A DNA stretch of 53,489 nt from Streptomyces phaeoluteigriseus (GTDB taxonomy: Bacteria; Actinomycetota; Actinomycetes; Streptomycetales; Streptomycetaceae): the NCBI RefSeq assembly GCF_001896135.2, contig NZ_MPOH02000011.1, forward strand, positions 641,656 to 695,144. The letters are read 5' to 3'. Shown one piece after another: positions 18,392 to 28,056 of this stretch (positions are counted from its first letter, which is position 1; every line of letters starts with the position of its first letter). The notes under the pieces were generated by a model that saw only the letters and a program-made list of their open reading frames with translations, searched no databases and was not told the DNA's origin. The translations under genes were made by a program, and so were the position numbers.

Positions 18392-18507
18392 GAGTCCGAC
18401 CGCGACTCGGCTGCCTGTTCCGCGCCCGCACCAGGGCACCCCTCCCGCCCGTGATCCGGGCGGACGGTACGTGACACCCAGCCCCCGCCTCTTCTTCCGC
18501 CGAGGAA
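18392..18507 (+). promoter_or_regulatory. Attenuator RNA structures between the leader peptide and the dioxygenase start
   Basis: Three candidate stems follow the Cys-rich ORF: GAGTC/GACTC (18392-18396 with 18404-18408); a perfect 7-bp stem CCGCCCG/CGGGCGG (18445-18451 with 18457-18463); and TTCTTC/GAGGAA (18492-18497 with 18502-18507, one G-U pair), which would bury the ribosome binding site GAGGA of the dioxygenase. Control could therefore be by early termination or by ribosome-site masking. The fold was made by eye. Confidence 0.45.
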
Positions 18508-18519
18508 CCACCGCATCCC

Positions 18520-19014
18520 ATGAACAGCGACAGCGACCTCCAGATCGCCGGCGACATCCTCGAAGTCCCGCACCTCCTCCAGGCCCCCCGCGAGCACCCG
18601 GCCACCGTCGCCGAGTTCGCCGGCCTGGCCCGTTCCGTGGCCGCCGACCGCTCCCAGTGGGAGCACCTGGTCAAGTACGACGCCACCACCCGCTGGTACC
18701 ACCGGCTGCGCACCGGCCCCGGCTACGAGGTCTGGCTGCTGTCCTGGGTGCCCGGACAGGGCAGCGGGCTCCACGGCCACGGCCGCTCCTCCGGTGTGCT
18801 GACCGTCCTGGAGGGCACGCTGACCGAGCGCACCGAGCGCGGCACGCGCGCGTTGGCGGCGGGCGCGCAGCGCGTGTTCGCTCCCGGGTACGTGCACGAG
18901 GTCGTCAACGACTCGCTGGATCCGGCCGTGAGCCTGCACGTCTACTTCCCCGGCCTGACCGAGATGCCGATGCACACGGCGCCGTACTGCGAGGGACGTC
19001 CCGTCAGCGCCTGA
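18520..19014 (+). CDS. Cysteine dioxygenase family protein (cupin)
   Basis: A non-heme Fe(II) cupin of 164 residues, predicted to oxidise the thiol of cysteine to cysteine sulfinate, or a related thiol. The cupin motifs are [23 protein letters not shown] (about 82-104; His pair in HGHG plus downstream Glu/Ser) and [11 protein letters not shown] (about 127-137; third His). The length and the HGHG spacing fit bacterial cysteine dioxygenases. The polycysteine leader upstream gives independent support for a cysteine-linked role. The ATG at 18520 follows GAGGA at a longer than usual spacing of about 12 bases. No rhodanese or other sulfur gene follows; the next gene is fbiA after 107 bases. Confidence 0.88.
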   Translation: MNSDSDLQIAGDILEVPHLLQAPREHPATVAEFAGLARSVAADRSQWEHLVKYDATTRWYHRLRTGPGYEVWLLSWVPGQGSGLHGHGRSSGVLTVLEGTLTERTERGTRALAAGAQRVFAPGYVHEVVNDSLDPAVSLHVYFPGLTEMPMHTAPYCEGRPVSA

Positions 19015-19121
19015 CGCGGCGCCGTGTCCCCCAGCGGGGCGGCCCGTGACCGTTCGCTGTCGCGTGGGGGTGGTCGGTGACCGTGTGACGGGCTGTCGTA
19101 CCCGCCTGCAAGACTTGGCGC

Positions 19122-20081
19122 ATGCGCATTGTGGTTCTGGCAGGCGGCATCGGTGGTGCCCGGTTCCTGCGCGGTCTGAAGCGGGCCGCGCCGGACGCGG
19201 ACATCACGGTCATCGGCAACACCGGGGACGACATCCACCTCTTCGGGCTGAAGGTCTGCCCGGACCTCGACACGGTGATGTACACGCTCGGCGGCGGCAT
19301 CAACGAGGAGCAGGGCTGGGGGCGGACCGACGAGACGTTCCACCTCAAGGAGGAGCTCGCGGCGTACGGCGTGGGGCCCGAGTGGTTCGGGCTGGGCGAC
19401 CGGGACTTCGCGACGCACATCGTGCGGACCCAGATGATCGGTGCCGGGTATCCGCTCAGCGCGGTCACCGAGGCACTGTGCGACCGGTGGAAACCGGGCG
19501 TCCGGCTGATCCCGATGAGCGACGACCGGGTCGAGACGCATGTCGCCGTCGAGGTGGACGGCGAGCGCAAGGCCGTCCACTTCCAGGAGTACTGGGTGCG
19601 GCTGCGGGCCTCCGTGCCGGCCGAGGCGATCGTGCCCGTCGGTGCCGAGCAGGCCAAGCCCGCGCCCGGTGTGCTGGAGGCGATCGCGGAGGCGGACGTC
19701 GTCCTCTTCCCGCCGTCGAATCCGGTCGTGTCGATCGGCACGATCCTCGCCGTGCCCGGCATCCGCGAGGCGATCGCCGAGGCCGGGGTGCCGGTGGTGG
19801 GTCTCTCCCCCATCGTCGGGGGCGCGCCCGTGCGCGGGATGGCGGACAAGGTGCTCGCGGCGGTCGGCGTGGAGTCGACGGCCGCGGCGGTCGCCGAGCA
19901 CTACGGCTCGGGGCTGCTGGACGGCTGGCTCGTGGACACCGTGGACGCCGGTTGCGCGGAGCGGGTCGAGGCCGCCGGGATCCGCTGCCGGGCCGTCCCG
20001 CTGATGATGACGGACGTCGACGCGAGCGCGCGGATGGCCCGCGAGGCCCTGGCGCTGGCCGAGGAGGTGCGGGGCGCGTGA
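19122..20081 (+). CDS. fbiA: 2-phospho-L-lactate (phosphoenolpyruvate) transferase of F420 synthesis
   Basis: FbiA/CofD transfers the phospho-carboxy unit from its guanylyl-activated donor to the deazaflavin Fo, giving (dehydro-)F420-0. In actinobacteria phosphoenolpyruvate is thought to be the source. The 319-residue protein opens with the nucleotide-binding [19 protein letters not shown], then [38 protein letters not shown] and [15 protein letters not shown], then the G-rich [15 protein letters not shown]. All are strong CofD signatures. It overlaps the next gene by four bases (GTGA), so fbiA and fbiB form one operon. Confidence 0.95.
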   Translation: MRIVVLAGGIGGARFLRGLKRAAPDADITVIGNTGDDIHLFGLKVCPDLDTVMYTLGGGINEEQGWGRTDETFHLKEELAAYGVGPEWFGLGDRDFATHIVRTQMIGAGYPLSAVTEALCDRWKPGVRLIPMSDDRVETHVAVEVDGERKAVHFQEYWVRLRASVPAEAIVPVGAEQAKPAPGVLEAIAEADVVLFPPSNPVVSIGTILAVPGIREAIAEAGVPVVGLSPIVGGAPVRGMADKVLAAVGVESTAAAVAEHYGSGLLDGWLVDTVDAGCAERVEAAGIRCRAVPLMMTDVDASARMAREALALAEEVRGA

Positions 20082-21382
20082 GCACGCAGACCGGTTACCG
20101 GGTCTGGGCCGTGGCCGGGCTGCCCGAGGTGCGGGCCGGGGACGACCTCGCCAAGCTGATCGCCGCCGCCGAGCCGGGGCTCGCCGACGGGGACGTCCTG
20201 CTGGTGACCTCGAAGATCGTGTCCAAGGCGGAGGGCCGAATCGTCCGGGCGGACGACCGGGAGGCCGCGATCGACGCGGAGACCGTCCGGGTCGTCGCCC
20301 GGCGCGGGGCGCTGCGGATCGTCGAGAACCGGCAGGGCCTGGTCATGGCCGCCGCCGGCGTCGACGCCTCCAACACCCCTTCGGGGACCGTGCTGCTGCT
20401 GCCCAAGGACCCGGACGCCTCCGCGCGCGTGATCCGCGACGGGCTGCGCGACGCCCTCGGCGTCGAGGTCGGGGTCCTCGTCACCGACACCTTCGGGCGG
20501 CCCTGGCGCGCGGGACTCACCGACGTGGCCATCGGCGCCGCGGGCGTACGCGTGCTGGACGACCTGCGGGGTGGCACCGACGCGTACGGCAACCCGCTCA
20601 GCGCCACCGTCGTCGCGACGGCGGACGAGCTGGCCGCCGCGGGCGACCTGGTGAAGGGCAAGGCCTCGGGGCTGCCCGTGGCCGTGGTGCGGGGTCTGCC
20701 CCATGTCGTGGCCGAAGGCGACGGGGAGGGCGCCCGCGCGATGGTGCGCGGCGCGCGCGACGACATGTTCCGGCTCGGGACGTCCGAGGCGGTACGGCTG
20801 GCGGTCACCCAGCGGCGGACCGTGCGGTCCTTCACCGACGAGCCGGTCGACCCCGGCGCGGTACGGCGGGCGGTGGCCGCGGCCGTGACCGCGCCGGCGC
20901 CGCACCACACGACGCCGTGGCGGTTCGTACTGCTGGAGTCGGCGGAGTCGAGGGTCCGGCTGCTGGACGCCATGCGGGACGCGTGGATCGAGGATCTGCG
21001 GCGGGACGGGAAGTCCGAGGAGTCGATCGCCAGGCGGGTGCGGCGCGGGGACGTTCTGCGCAACGCGCCCTACCTGGTCGTGCCCTGCCTGGTGATGGAC
21101 GGCTCGCACACCTACGGCGACCCGCGGCGGGACGCGGCCGAGCGGGAGATGTTCGTCGTCGCGACCGGGGCCGGTGTGCAGAACTTCCTCGTCGCGCTGG
21201 CCGGGGAGCGGCTGGGGTCGGCGTGGGTGTCGTCGACCATGTTCTGCCGGGACGTCGTCCGGGAGGTGCTGGACCTGCCCGCCGACTGGGACCCCATGGG
21301 GGCGGTTGCGGTGGGGCACGCGGCCGAGGAGCCGAAGGCCCGGGGCGCGCGTGAGGTGGAGGGCTTCCTGGCGGTTCGGTGA
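20078..21382 (+). CDS. fbiB: Bifunctional F420:gamma-glutamyl ligase / dehydro-F420-0 reductase
   Basis: A 434-residue two-domain protein from a GTG overlapping the fbiA stop. Residues about 1-250 are the CofE ligase, which adds the poly-gamma-glutamate tail to F420-0 ([47 protein letters not shown]). Residues about 255-434 are the FMN-binding nitroreductase-like domain ([47 protein letters not shown]), which in mycobacteria reduces dehydro-F420-0. The fused architecture is typical of actinobacteria. It completes the last F420 steps with fbiA. Confidence 0.95.
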   Translation: MSTQTGYRVWAVAGLPEVRAGDDLAKLIAAAEPGLADGDVLLVTSKIVSKAEGRIVRADDREAAIDAETVRVVARRGALRIVENRQGLVMAAAGVDASNTPSGTVLLLPKDPDASARVIRDGLRDALGVEVGVLVTDTFGRPWRAGLTDVAIGAAGVRVLDDLRGGTDAYGNPLSATVVATADELAAAGDLVKGKASGLPVAVVRGLPHVVAEGDGEGARAMVRGARDDMFRLGTSEAVRLAVTQRRTVRSFTDEPVDPGAVRRAVAAAVTAPAPHHTTPWRFVLLESAESRVRLLDAMRDAWIEDLRRDGKSEESIARRVRRGDVLRNAPYLVVPCLVMDGSHTYGDPRRDAAEREMFVVATGAGVQNFLVALAGERLGSAWVSSTMFCRDVVREVLDLPADWDPMGAVAVGHAAEEPKARGAREVEGFLAVR

Positions 21383-21463
21383 GAGGCTGGGCCGACAGAC
21401 CCCGGAGAGACCGGAGACCCCGGACGGGCGAGCACCCCGTCCCACCCAGCTAGGACCTCATTC

Positions 21464-22474
21464 GTGGCAGGACGATTCGATCCCCGCACCTCGCGTACGA
21501 CCGTGCGCGGCGGGCAGGTCGCCATGCCCTCCGGAGTGCCCCGGCAGGCGTCCGCGGGCGGGCGGGTGCGGACCTGGGTGCCGGACGGGCCGCTGGATCT
21601 CGGGCTGGTGCTGGGTCCGCTGCGGCGCGGGCCCGCCGATCCGACGTTCAGGGCGATGCCCGACGGGTCGGTCTGGCGGGCCAGCCTCACGCCCGGCGGG
21701 CCGGGGACCCTGCGGGTCCGCGTCCTGCCCGGTGAGGGCGCCGTGCGGGGAGAGGCCTGGGGGCCGGGGGCCGAGTGGCTGCTGGAGCGGCTGCCCGAGC
21801 TGCTCGGGGCCTCCGACGATCCGGACGCCTTCGTACCCCGGCACCGGCTCCTGGCCGTGACCCGGCATCGGCGGCCCGGGCTGCGGCTGCTGCGGACCGG
21901 GCTGGTGCTGGAATCGTTGATCCCGTCGATCCTCGAACAGAAGGTCACCACCGACGAGGCCTACCGGGCGTGGCGGCTGCTCGTGCGCAAGTTCGGGGAA
22001 CCGGCGCCGGGGCCCGCGGCGGGTGGGCGGCTGTGGGTGATGCCGGCGGCCCGGACCTGGGCGCTGATCCCCTCCTGGGAGTGGCATCGGGCCGGGGTCG
22101 ACAACAAGCGGGCTTCCACGATCGTGCGGGCCGTGCGGGTTGCCGCGCGGTTGGAGGAGGCCGTGCGGATGCCTCCGGCGGAGGCGCGGGGGCGCTTGGA
22201 GCTGGTGCCGGGGATCGGGCCCTGGACCTCTGCGGAGGTCGTGCAGCGCAGCCATGGGGCTGCGGACGCGGTGACCGTGGGTGATCTGCATCTGCCGGGG
22301 ATCGTGGGGTGGGCGTTGGCGGGAGATCGGTTCGCGGACGACGCGGCGATGCTGGCGCTGCTGGAGCCCTATGCGGGGCAGCGGCATCGGGCCGCGCGGC
22401 TGATCCTGTTGAGTGGGAAGGCCCCTGCCCGGCGGGCTCCTCGGATGCCTGTGGGGGACATCCGCGGTATTTGA
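21464..22474 (+). CDS. DNA-3-methyladenine glycosylase II (AlkA-like, HhH-GPD)
   Basis: A 336-residue base-excision repair glycosylase that removes alkylated purines. It starts at GTG 21464 with AGGACC upstream. The helix-hairpin-helix is LELVPGIGPWTSAEVVQRS (about 243-261). The catalytic Asp follows in AADAVTVGDLHLPG. The EQKVTTDEAYRAW region is the usual preceding helix. The N-terminal domain of about 120 residues is the AlkA-type beta domain. It is co-directional with fbiB, 81 bases downstream, and ends at repeat copy B, which faces the convergent nucleotidyltransferase gene. Confidence 0.9.
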   Translation: MAGRFDPRTSRTTVRGGQVAMPSGVPRQASAGGRVRTWVPDGPLDLGLVLGPLRRGPADPTFRAMPDGSVWRASLTPGGPGTLRVRVLPGEGAVRGEAWGPGAEWLLERLPELLGASDDPDAFVPRHRLLAVTRHRRPGLRLLRTGLVLESLIPSILEQKVTTDEAYRAWRLLVRKFGEPAPGPAAGGRLWVMPAARTWALIPSWEWHRAGVDNKRASTIVRAVRVAARLEEAVRMPPAEARGRLELVPGIGPWTSAEVVQRSHGAADAVTVGDLHLPGIVGWALAGDRFADDAAMLALLEPYAGQRHRAARLILLSGKAPARRAPRMPVGDIRGI

Positions 22475-22506
22475 GGCGGAGAGGTGGTGGGGTGCGGGGC
22501 GTGGGA

Positions 22507-22705
22507 GGTTCTCGCCCCGCCGTCCCCGCCGTCCCCGCCGCTCCTTCCGTCCCGAACCCGGGGGCGGTGCGAGGCGTCGGAGGTTTCCGCCCCCGCCGCC
22601 CCTTACCGTCCCGAACCCGGGGGCTGCCTGCGCCCCCGGGCCCCGGCTTCGGCCTGAACGGCCTCGCCCCGACGCCGGGCGGGGGACGAGGCCGGACGGG
22701 CGTCG
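22507..22705. repeat. Dispersed intergenic palindromic repeat, copy B
   Basis: The gap between the convergent glycosylase and nucleotidyltransferase genes holds the same repeat family as 9184-9335 and 44790. Two tandem partial modules are visible (CGCCCCCGCCG / CCGTCCCGAACCCGGGGGC). The second has a perfect 9-bp stem CCCGGGGGC/GCCCCCGGG (22616-22624 with 22632-22640). CGGCCTGAACGGCCTCG at 22650-22666 is identical to copy A. It is probably a bidirectional terminator. Confidence 0.7.
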
Positions 22706-22711
22706 AGGCCG

Positions 22712-23794
22712 TTACTGGTCCGAGGAGAATCTCAGGGACGCTGCCGGGATCCTCGCGTCGCACCACACCCTTGCCCCGTCGCGCAGTTCGTTGTCGGGGC
22801 CGATCACCGCGCCGTCGCCGATGACCGTGCCGGTGAGGACCGAGCGTTCGCCCACGCGGGCTCGGGTGCCGATGAGGGAGTCGGTGATGACCGCGCCCGG
22901 TTCGATGACCGCGCCGGGCAGGATCGTCGAGCCGAAGACGCGCGCGCCCTCCGCGACGAACGCCCCCTCGCCGACCACCGTGCCGCCGGTCAGCTTCGCG
23001 TCGGGGGCGACCATGGCCGTCGGGAGGATCAGGCGGTCGCCGCAGCGGCCGGGGATCGCGGGGGACGGGGCGCGGCCGAGGACCAGGTCCGCCGAGCCCC
23101 GGACGAAGGCCGCCGGGGTGCCCAGGTCCAGCCAGTACGTCGAGTCGACCATCCCCTGGAGGTGGGCGCCCGCGGACAGGAGGCCGGGGAAGGTCTCGCG
23201 TTCCACCGAGACCGGGCGGCCGGCGGGGATCGTGTCGATGACCGAGCGGCGGAAGACGTACGCGCCCGCGTTGATCTGGTCGGTGACGATCTCCTCGGGG
23301 GTCTGGGGTTTCTCCAGGAAGGCCAGGACCCTGCCCGTGTCGTCCGTGGGGACCAGGCCGTACGCCCTCGGGTCGGTCACCTTCGTGAGGTGGAGGGAGA
23401 CGTCCGCCGACGTCTTCTCGTGGGTGGCCACCAAACGTCCGATGTCCAGGCCGGTGAGGATGTCACCGTTGAAGATCAGTACCGGGTCGTCGGGGCCCGA
23501 GTGGAGCCGGGACGCCACGTTGCGGATGGCGCCGCCGGTGCCCAGGGGCTCGTCCTCCGTGACGTACTCGATGTGCAGGCCCAGCGACGAGCCGTCGCCG
23601 AAGTACGGTTCGAAGACCTCCGCCAGATAGCTCGTCGCGAGGACGATGTGGTCCACGCCTGCCGCTTTCGCCCGCGCCAGCTGGTGCGTGAGGAACGGCA
23701 CTCCCGCCGCCCTGACCATGGGTTTGGGCGTGTGCACCGTGAGCGGGCGCAACCGGGTGCCCTTGCCGCCGACCAGGAGGATCGCTTCTGTCAC
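22712..23794 (-). CDS. Sugar-1-phosphate nucleotidyltransferase, possible mannose-1-phosphate guanylyltransferase
   Basis: A 360-residue enzyme from GTG 23794. The pyrophosphorylase signature is at the N-terminus (AILLVGGKGTRLRPLTVHTPKPM, where GGKGTRL binds the nucleotide). Then come IEYVTEDEPLGTGGAIRNV, FNGDIL (metal-binding Asp), KPQTPEEIVTDQINAGAYVF and a C-terminal left-handed beta-helix with hexapeptide-like repeats (GGTVVGEGAFVAEGARVFGSTILPGAVIEPG). This architecture fits GDP-mannose or related NDP-sugar pyrophosphorylases. ManA and ManB in the same window make mannose-1-phosphate a likely substrate, but glucose-1-phosphate cannot be excluded. I recall the S. coelicolor counterpart being listed among its manC candidates. 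Confidence 0.85.
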   Translation of the reverse strand: MTEAILLVGGKGTRLRPLTVHTPKPMVRAAGVPFLTHQLARAKAAGVDHIVLATSYLAEVFEPYFGDGSSLGLHIEYVTEDEPLGTGGAIRNVASRLHSGPDDPVLIFNGDILTGLDIGRLVATHEKTSADVSLHLTKVTDPRAYGLVPTDDTGRVLAFLEKPQTPEEIVTDQINAGAYVFRRSVIDTIPAGRPVSVERETFPGLLSAGAHLQGMVDSTYWLDLGTPAAFVRGSADLVLGRAPSPAIPGRCGDRLILPTAMVAPDAKLTGGTVVGEGAFVAEGARVFGSTILPGAVIEPGAVITDSLIGTRARVGERSVLTGTVIGDGAVIGPDNELRDGARVWCDARIPAASLRFSSDQ

Positions 23795-24003
23795 CTTCGT
23801 CTCTGCTTCCTGCCGGGACCGGCCGAACTGTCTTTCGGCGGCCAGTGTATGCAGACCTTGGTGCGGCAACTTCGATGGCCGTGCGGTGTTCCACGCGCAG
23901 TCCCCCCGACGGCTATGGATGTGCCCCCCACTGGCCGTGCCCTCCGTCCCGCGCCGGATCCCGCCGGGGCCTCCCCAGGCCCCGGGTTCGCGGGTCCGCG
24001 ACG

Positions 24004-25651
24004 TCAGCGGCCCTGGTAGTCGGCCGCGGTCGTACGGGCCGAGCCGAGCTTGCCGTAGAGCTGCCGTCCTGGGCATTCCGTGGCGAAGCCGTCCCGGTGT
24101 CCGGAGATCACGTTCAGTCGTACGTTCTTACCTTTTCGGTAGAGATTGCCACCACCGGACTTCAGGTATGTCTTTCCTTTCGGATTGGCCCCGAACAATC
24201 CCAGCTTCCATGCCGTCAGGCGGGCGATGCCCTTGACCGCGGCGGCGGACGGCTTGGTGGTGGTGAACGTGCCGAGGACGGCGATCCCCATGCTGTCGCT
24301 GTTGAAACCGAGGGTGTGGGCGCCCAGGACCGGCTTCGCCACACCCCCCGCGCGGCCCTCGTAGATGTTGCCGCACTTGTCGACGAGGAAGTTGTAGCCG
24401 ATGTCCCGCCAGCCCATGCTCTTGACGTGGTAGCGGTAGATGCCGCGGATGACGGAGGGGGCCTGCGAGCACTTGTACGTGTTGCCCGAGGCCGTGTGGT
24501 GCACGAAGGCCGCCTTGACCTTCTTGGTGTACACGAACGTCTTCTCCCGCAGCTTCTCGTCGGCGCCCCAGCCGCGGCGCGTCACGATGCCCGGGCGGGG
24601 GCCGATGTACGGCTTGGCGCGCTGAGCCGTCGTCAGTTCGCCGGAGCGCAGGCCGAGGAGTTCGCGTGCGGTGTCCGCGCGGTCGAGGGCGGGGATCTCG
24701 GTGGCGCCGACGGGGGCGAGAGCGGTGTTGGCGGCGGAGGCCCCGGCCGCCTCGACGGTGACGCCGACGCCGGCGGTCCTGCCTTCGGTCAGGTCCGCCG
24801 CCGTGCCCGCCGCCTCCTCCGGGACGTCGGCCGGGGCCTGGGCGGTCACGGCCCGGCTGCGGGGCGGGCCCACGGGGGCGTGGGCGGGGTGTTCGGTGGT
24901 GCCGCCCTGGTCGACGGTGCTGTGGTCGGTGGTGCCCGAGTCGGCAGTACCCGAGTCGGAGGTGCCCGAGTCGGAGGTGCCCGAGTCGGAGGTGCCCGGG
25001 TCGGTGGTGCCCAGGTCGGTGGTGCCCGAGTCGGCAGAACCCGAGTCGGAGGCGCCCGGGTCGACGAGTTCCAGGCGCATCCCCGCGGGGAGTTTCAGGG
25101 ACGAGGACACGGTGCGGGCGCCGCCCGCGGTGTCCTCCGTACGCTGCTCGGCGTCCGGACTGACGCGGACCTCCACGCCGTCGGACTCCCCCACCCACAG
25201 CGGAGCGGTGGCACCGCGGACGTGGCCGGAGGCGCGTTCGGGGGTGTCGGGGTCGGCGCCGTGGTCGGCGTTGTGCGTCTCGACGTCCTGCCAGGCGGAC
25301 CAGGTGCCGGTGCCCGCGGCGCGGGTGCGGACCTGGACGCGGCCGTGCAGTTCGGCGTCCGGGTCGTCCCAGACCACGCCGAGGAGGGAGAAGGACCGCA
25401 CGTCTTGGCGGGGCAGGCCCTGTTCGGCTCCCGTGCCGCCGTGGGCACGGTCGCGGGAGAGAGGGGTCAGGGGCAGCGACTGGGTGCTGCCGGCGAGCGG
25501 GGCGGCGGAGCCGGCGGGCCGGGCCGCGGCGGGCGCCGCCTGCACGGTCGTCGCCGGACGCGCCGTCACCGCGGTGGCGGGGGGCGTCGAGCGGGAGGGC
25601 CAGTGCCGCCGCACAAGTGACGCCGATCGAGGAAGCAAGCAGTCCACGCAT
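24004..25651 (-). pseudogene. Secreted peptidoglycan recognition / N-acetylmuramoyl-L-alanine amidase, signal peptide out of frame
   Basis: An amidase_2/PGRP-type wall hydrolase. The catalytic domain (last ~190 residues) has ITRRGWGAD, the zinc histidine in AFVHHTAS, YRYHVKSMGWRDIGYNF, YEGRAGG, the second zinc His in LGAHTLGFN and the zinc Cys in ATECPGR. Upstream lies a bacterial SH3-like/beta region and a GTSDS-repeat linker. The signal peptide MRGLLASSIGVTCAAALALPLDAP (start 25651, or 25675 for a longer form) is in a different frame. The switch falls in a six-G run (plus strand, 25579-25584) and the total length is one base too long. This is either a sequence error or a slippable tract acting as a secretion switch. 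It ends 209 bases upstream of the nucleotidyltransferase start, on the same strand. Confidence 0.85.
24925..25065. repeat. 15-base tandem repeats in the amidase linker
   Basis: About nine units of GGTGCCCGAGTCGGA (with variants) encode DSGTS/DSGTA-type pentapeptides in the secreted amidase. The unit is a multiple of three, so copy number may vary between strains without breaking the frame. The peptide is Ser/Thr/Asp-rich, as in wall-spanning linkers. Confidence 0.75.
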
Positions 25652-25780
25652 GCCACTGATCCTGGACATAGTCATACATTTCTGTCCATCGGGGACTTGA
25701 CGAGGCGTCGGTGGGCGTTCGGCCGAACCGGTGGCACGGTGGCGGGCGTTCGGCGACGGGCGGCGCGTACGCTGACGCGG

Positions 25781-26539
25781 GTGAACGCCACTGACCGCAC
25801 CCCTGCCGACCTGCTGCGTTCCGCGCTCGCCGCGGACCCCGCGCGTCCCCTGGTGACCTTCTACGACGACGCCACGGGCGAACGGGTGGAATTGTCCGTG
25901 GCCACCTTCGCCAATTGGGTGGCCAAGACCGCGAACCTCGTCCAGGACGGACTGTCCGCCGAACCCGGCGACCGCGTCGCGCTGCTGCTGCCCGCGCACT
26001 GGCAGACGGCCGTGTGGCTGCTCGCGTGTTCCTCGGCCGGGGTCGTCGCGGACGTGGCCGGGGATCCGGCCCGCGCTGACTTCGTCGTGGCCGGGCCCGG
26101 CCGGTTCGAGGCGGGGCTGGCGTGCCGGGGCGAGCGGTACGCGCTGTCGCTGGCGCCGCTCGGCCGCCGGTTCGTCCCGGCACCGCCGGAGGGGTACGCC
26201 GACTACGCGGTGGACGTGCCGACCCACGGCGACCGTTTCGCGCCGTACGCGCCCGTCGACCCGGAGGAGCCCGCGCTGATCGTGGCCGGCGCGGAGTACA
26301 CGAGCGCGGAACTGGTGGAGCGCGCCCGCGCCGACGCACCCGCCCTCGGCCTCATGGGCCCCGGCTCCCGGCTCCTGTCGGGCCTGCCGTACGACACCTG
26401 GGAGGGCCTCAGCGCCGGCCTGTACGCCCCGCTCGCCACCGGCGGCTCGGTCGTCCTGTGCCGGAACATGGACCAGGCGTCGGAGGAGACCCTGACGAGG
26501 CGGATCGACAGCGAACGGGTGACGGCGACGGCACGGTAG
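25781..26539 (+). CDS. TIGR03089 family protein, AMP-binding-enzyme-like
   Basis: A 252-residue actinobacterial protein that resembles the N-terminal part of acyl-CoA synthetases but lacks the C-terminal half. It opens VNATDRTPADLLRSALAADPARPLVTFYDDATGERVELS. Then comes the adenylation-like TFANWVAKTANLVQDGLSAEPGDRVALLLPAHWQTAVWLLACSSAGVVA, and it closes with PLATGGSVVLCRNMD. The ATP-binding P-loop and C-terminal catalytic lysine of real ligases are absent, so ligase activity is doubtful. The GTG start at 25781 follows a short divergent region shared with the amidase. Function unknown. Confidence 0.85.
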   Translation: MNATDRTPADLLRSALAADPARPLVTFYDDATGERVELSVATFANWVAKTANLVQDGLSAEPGDRVALLLPAHWQTAVWLLACSSAGVVADVAGDPARADFVVAGPGRFEAGLACRGERYALSLAPLGRRFVPAPPEGYADYAVDVPTHGDRFAPYAPVDPEEPALIVAGAEYTSAELVERARADAPALGLMGPGSRLLSGLPYDTWEGLSAGLYAPLATGGSVVLCRNMDQASEETLTRRIDSERVTATAR

Positions 26540-26755
26540 CCGGGCCCCCGCATCGCCCATGACCCGCTCCGGCGGCCGATCGCCCCACCCGCGCCGGGCG
26601 GGTGAGCGTCCGCCCTGCTCCGAGACACGCATCCCTCCCCCACTCCCCGTTCACCCGTCCAGCCCCTCCCCGCCCGCGCTCCGCCCCCGGGCGCGGCATC
26701 GTCGTAGGGACTGCACGGCGTTTTCGTACGGTGAGCGGGAGGGACGGGTGCCGAC

Positions 26756-28035
26756 GTGAGTGGGAGCAACGGGGCGGGCGAACCTCTCGGGCCGGGCGCG
26801 GACAGGCCCTCGGGCCGGGGTGGGGCGTCCCGCTCTCGGTGCGGGGCTCGTGCGGCGGCGTCGGCGGCGGCGGTTCGAGGTCGGGGCGGGGGTGGTGGGG
26901 CTGCTGGTGGGTGGGGACCGGGGTGGCCGGGTGGGTCGTGTACGCCAAGCTCGACGGGAACATCACGCCGGACGAGGCGGCCGCGGCGGAGCTGGCGCGG
27001 TACGCGAAGGAGCGGCCGACCGCGCTGGTGAAGGACGCGCGGAACGTGCTGTTGATCGGTTCGGACTCGCGCGCGGGGGACGGCAACGGCGAGTACGGGC
27101 GGGATTCCGGGACCGAGCGGTCGGACACGACGATCCTGTTGCACCTGTCCGCCGGGCGGCGCAGCGCGACGGCCGTGTCGATCCCCCGCGATCTCATGGT
27201 GGACGTGCCGGCCTGCCGGCGGCCGGACGGTTCCCGGTCGTCGCCGACGTTCGCGATGTTCAACTACTCGTTCCAGACAGGGGGTTCGGCCTGCACGATC
27301 CGGACGGTGGAGAAACTGACGGACATCCGGATCGACCACCACGTCGTCGTCGACTTCCACGGCTTCAAGAAGATGGTCGACGCTCTCGACGGGGTCGAGG
27401 TGTGCCTGAAGGAGCCGATCCGCGACAAGGCGGCCAAACTGCGGCTGCCCGCGGGGCGGGTGCGGCTCGACGGCGAGCAGGCCCTCGGCTATGTCCGCGC
27501 CCGCAAGACCCTCGGCGACGGCAGCGACACCGACCGGATGGACCGGCAGCAGCGATTCCTCGGGGCGCTCGTCAACAAGGCGCAGAGCAATGACGTCCTG
27601 CTGAATCCGGTGAAGCTGTATCCGGTGCTGGACGCGGCCACGTCCTCGCTCACCACCGACCCGGATCTGGCGAGTCTGCGCGGTCTCTACGCACTCGTGC
27701 GCGGCCTGCGGGACATTCCCACCGCACAGGTGCGATTCCTGACCGTTCCCCGGGAGTCGTACGTCTACAACGCCAATCGCGACCAACTCGTGGAGCCGGC
27801 GGCGGAGAAGCTCTTCGAACGGCTGCGCACGGACGCGCCGGTCTCCGTCACCGGGAAAACGCCGGGGGAGCCCGGGAAGTCGCAGAAGCCGGAGAAGCCG
27901 AAGCAGTCGGAGCAGTCGGAGCAGTCGGAGAATTCCACCTCTTCGGAGTCGTCCGATCACGATACGTACGCGTCGCCGAGTCCGTCGGAGCCGACTTTCC
28001 GGGGGAACACGGCCGGCGACCACACCTGCGCGTGA
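26756..28035 (+). pseudogene. LytR-CpsA-Psr (LCP) family protein 1, two frameshifts near the N-terminus
   Basis: LCP phosphotransferases attach glycopolymers from polyprenyl carriers to peptidoglycan. From GTG 26756 (VSGSNGAGEPLGPGADRPSG) the product changes frame twice. One extra G in the run 26843-26846 is needed to reach VRRRRRRRFEVGAGVVGLLVG, and another in 26913-26916 to reach TGVAGWVVYAKLDGN. After that the frame is clean to the stop. The LCP core is NVLLIGSDSRAGDG, SDTTILLHL, TAVSIPRDLMVD, DHHVVVDFHGFKKMVDALDGVEVCL and LGYVRARKTLGDGSDTDRMDRQQRF. With both extra bases removed it would be about 425 residues with one membrane anchor. A charged, Ser/Glu-rich tail ends in Cys-Ala. Confidence 0.85.
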
Positions 28036-28056
28036 GCTGGGCGCACGGTCACGGGT

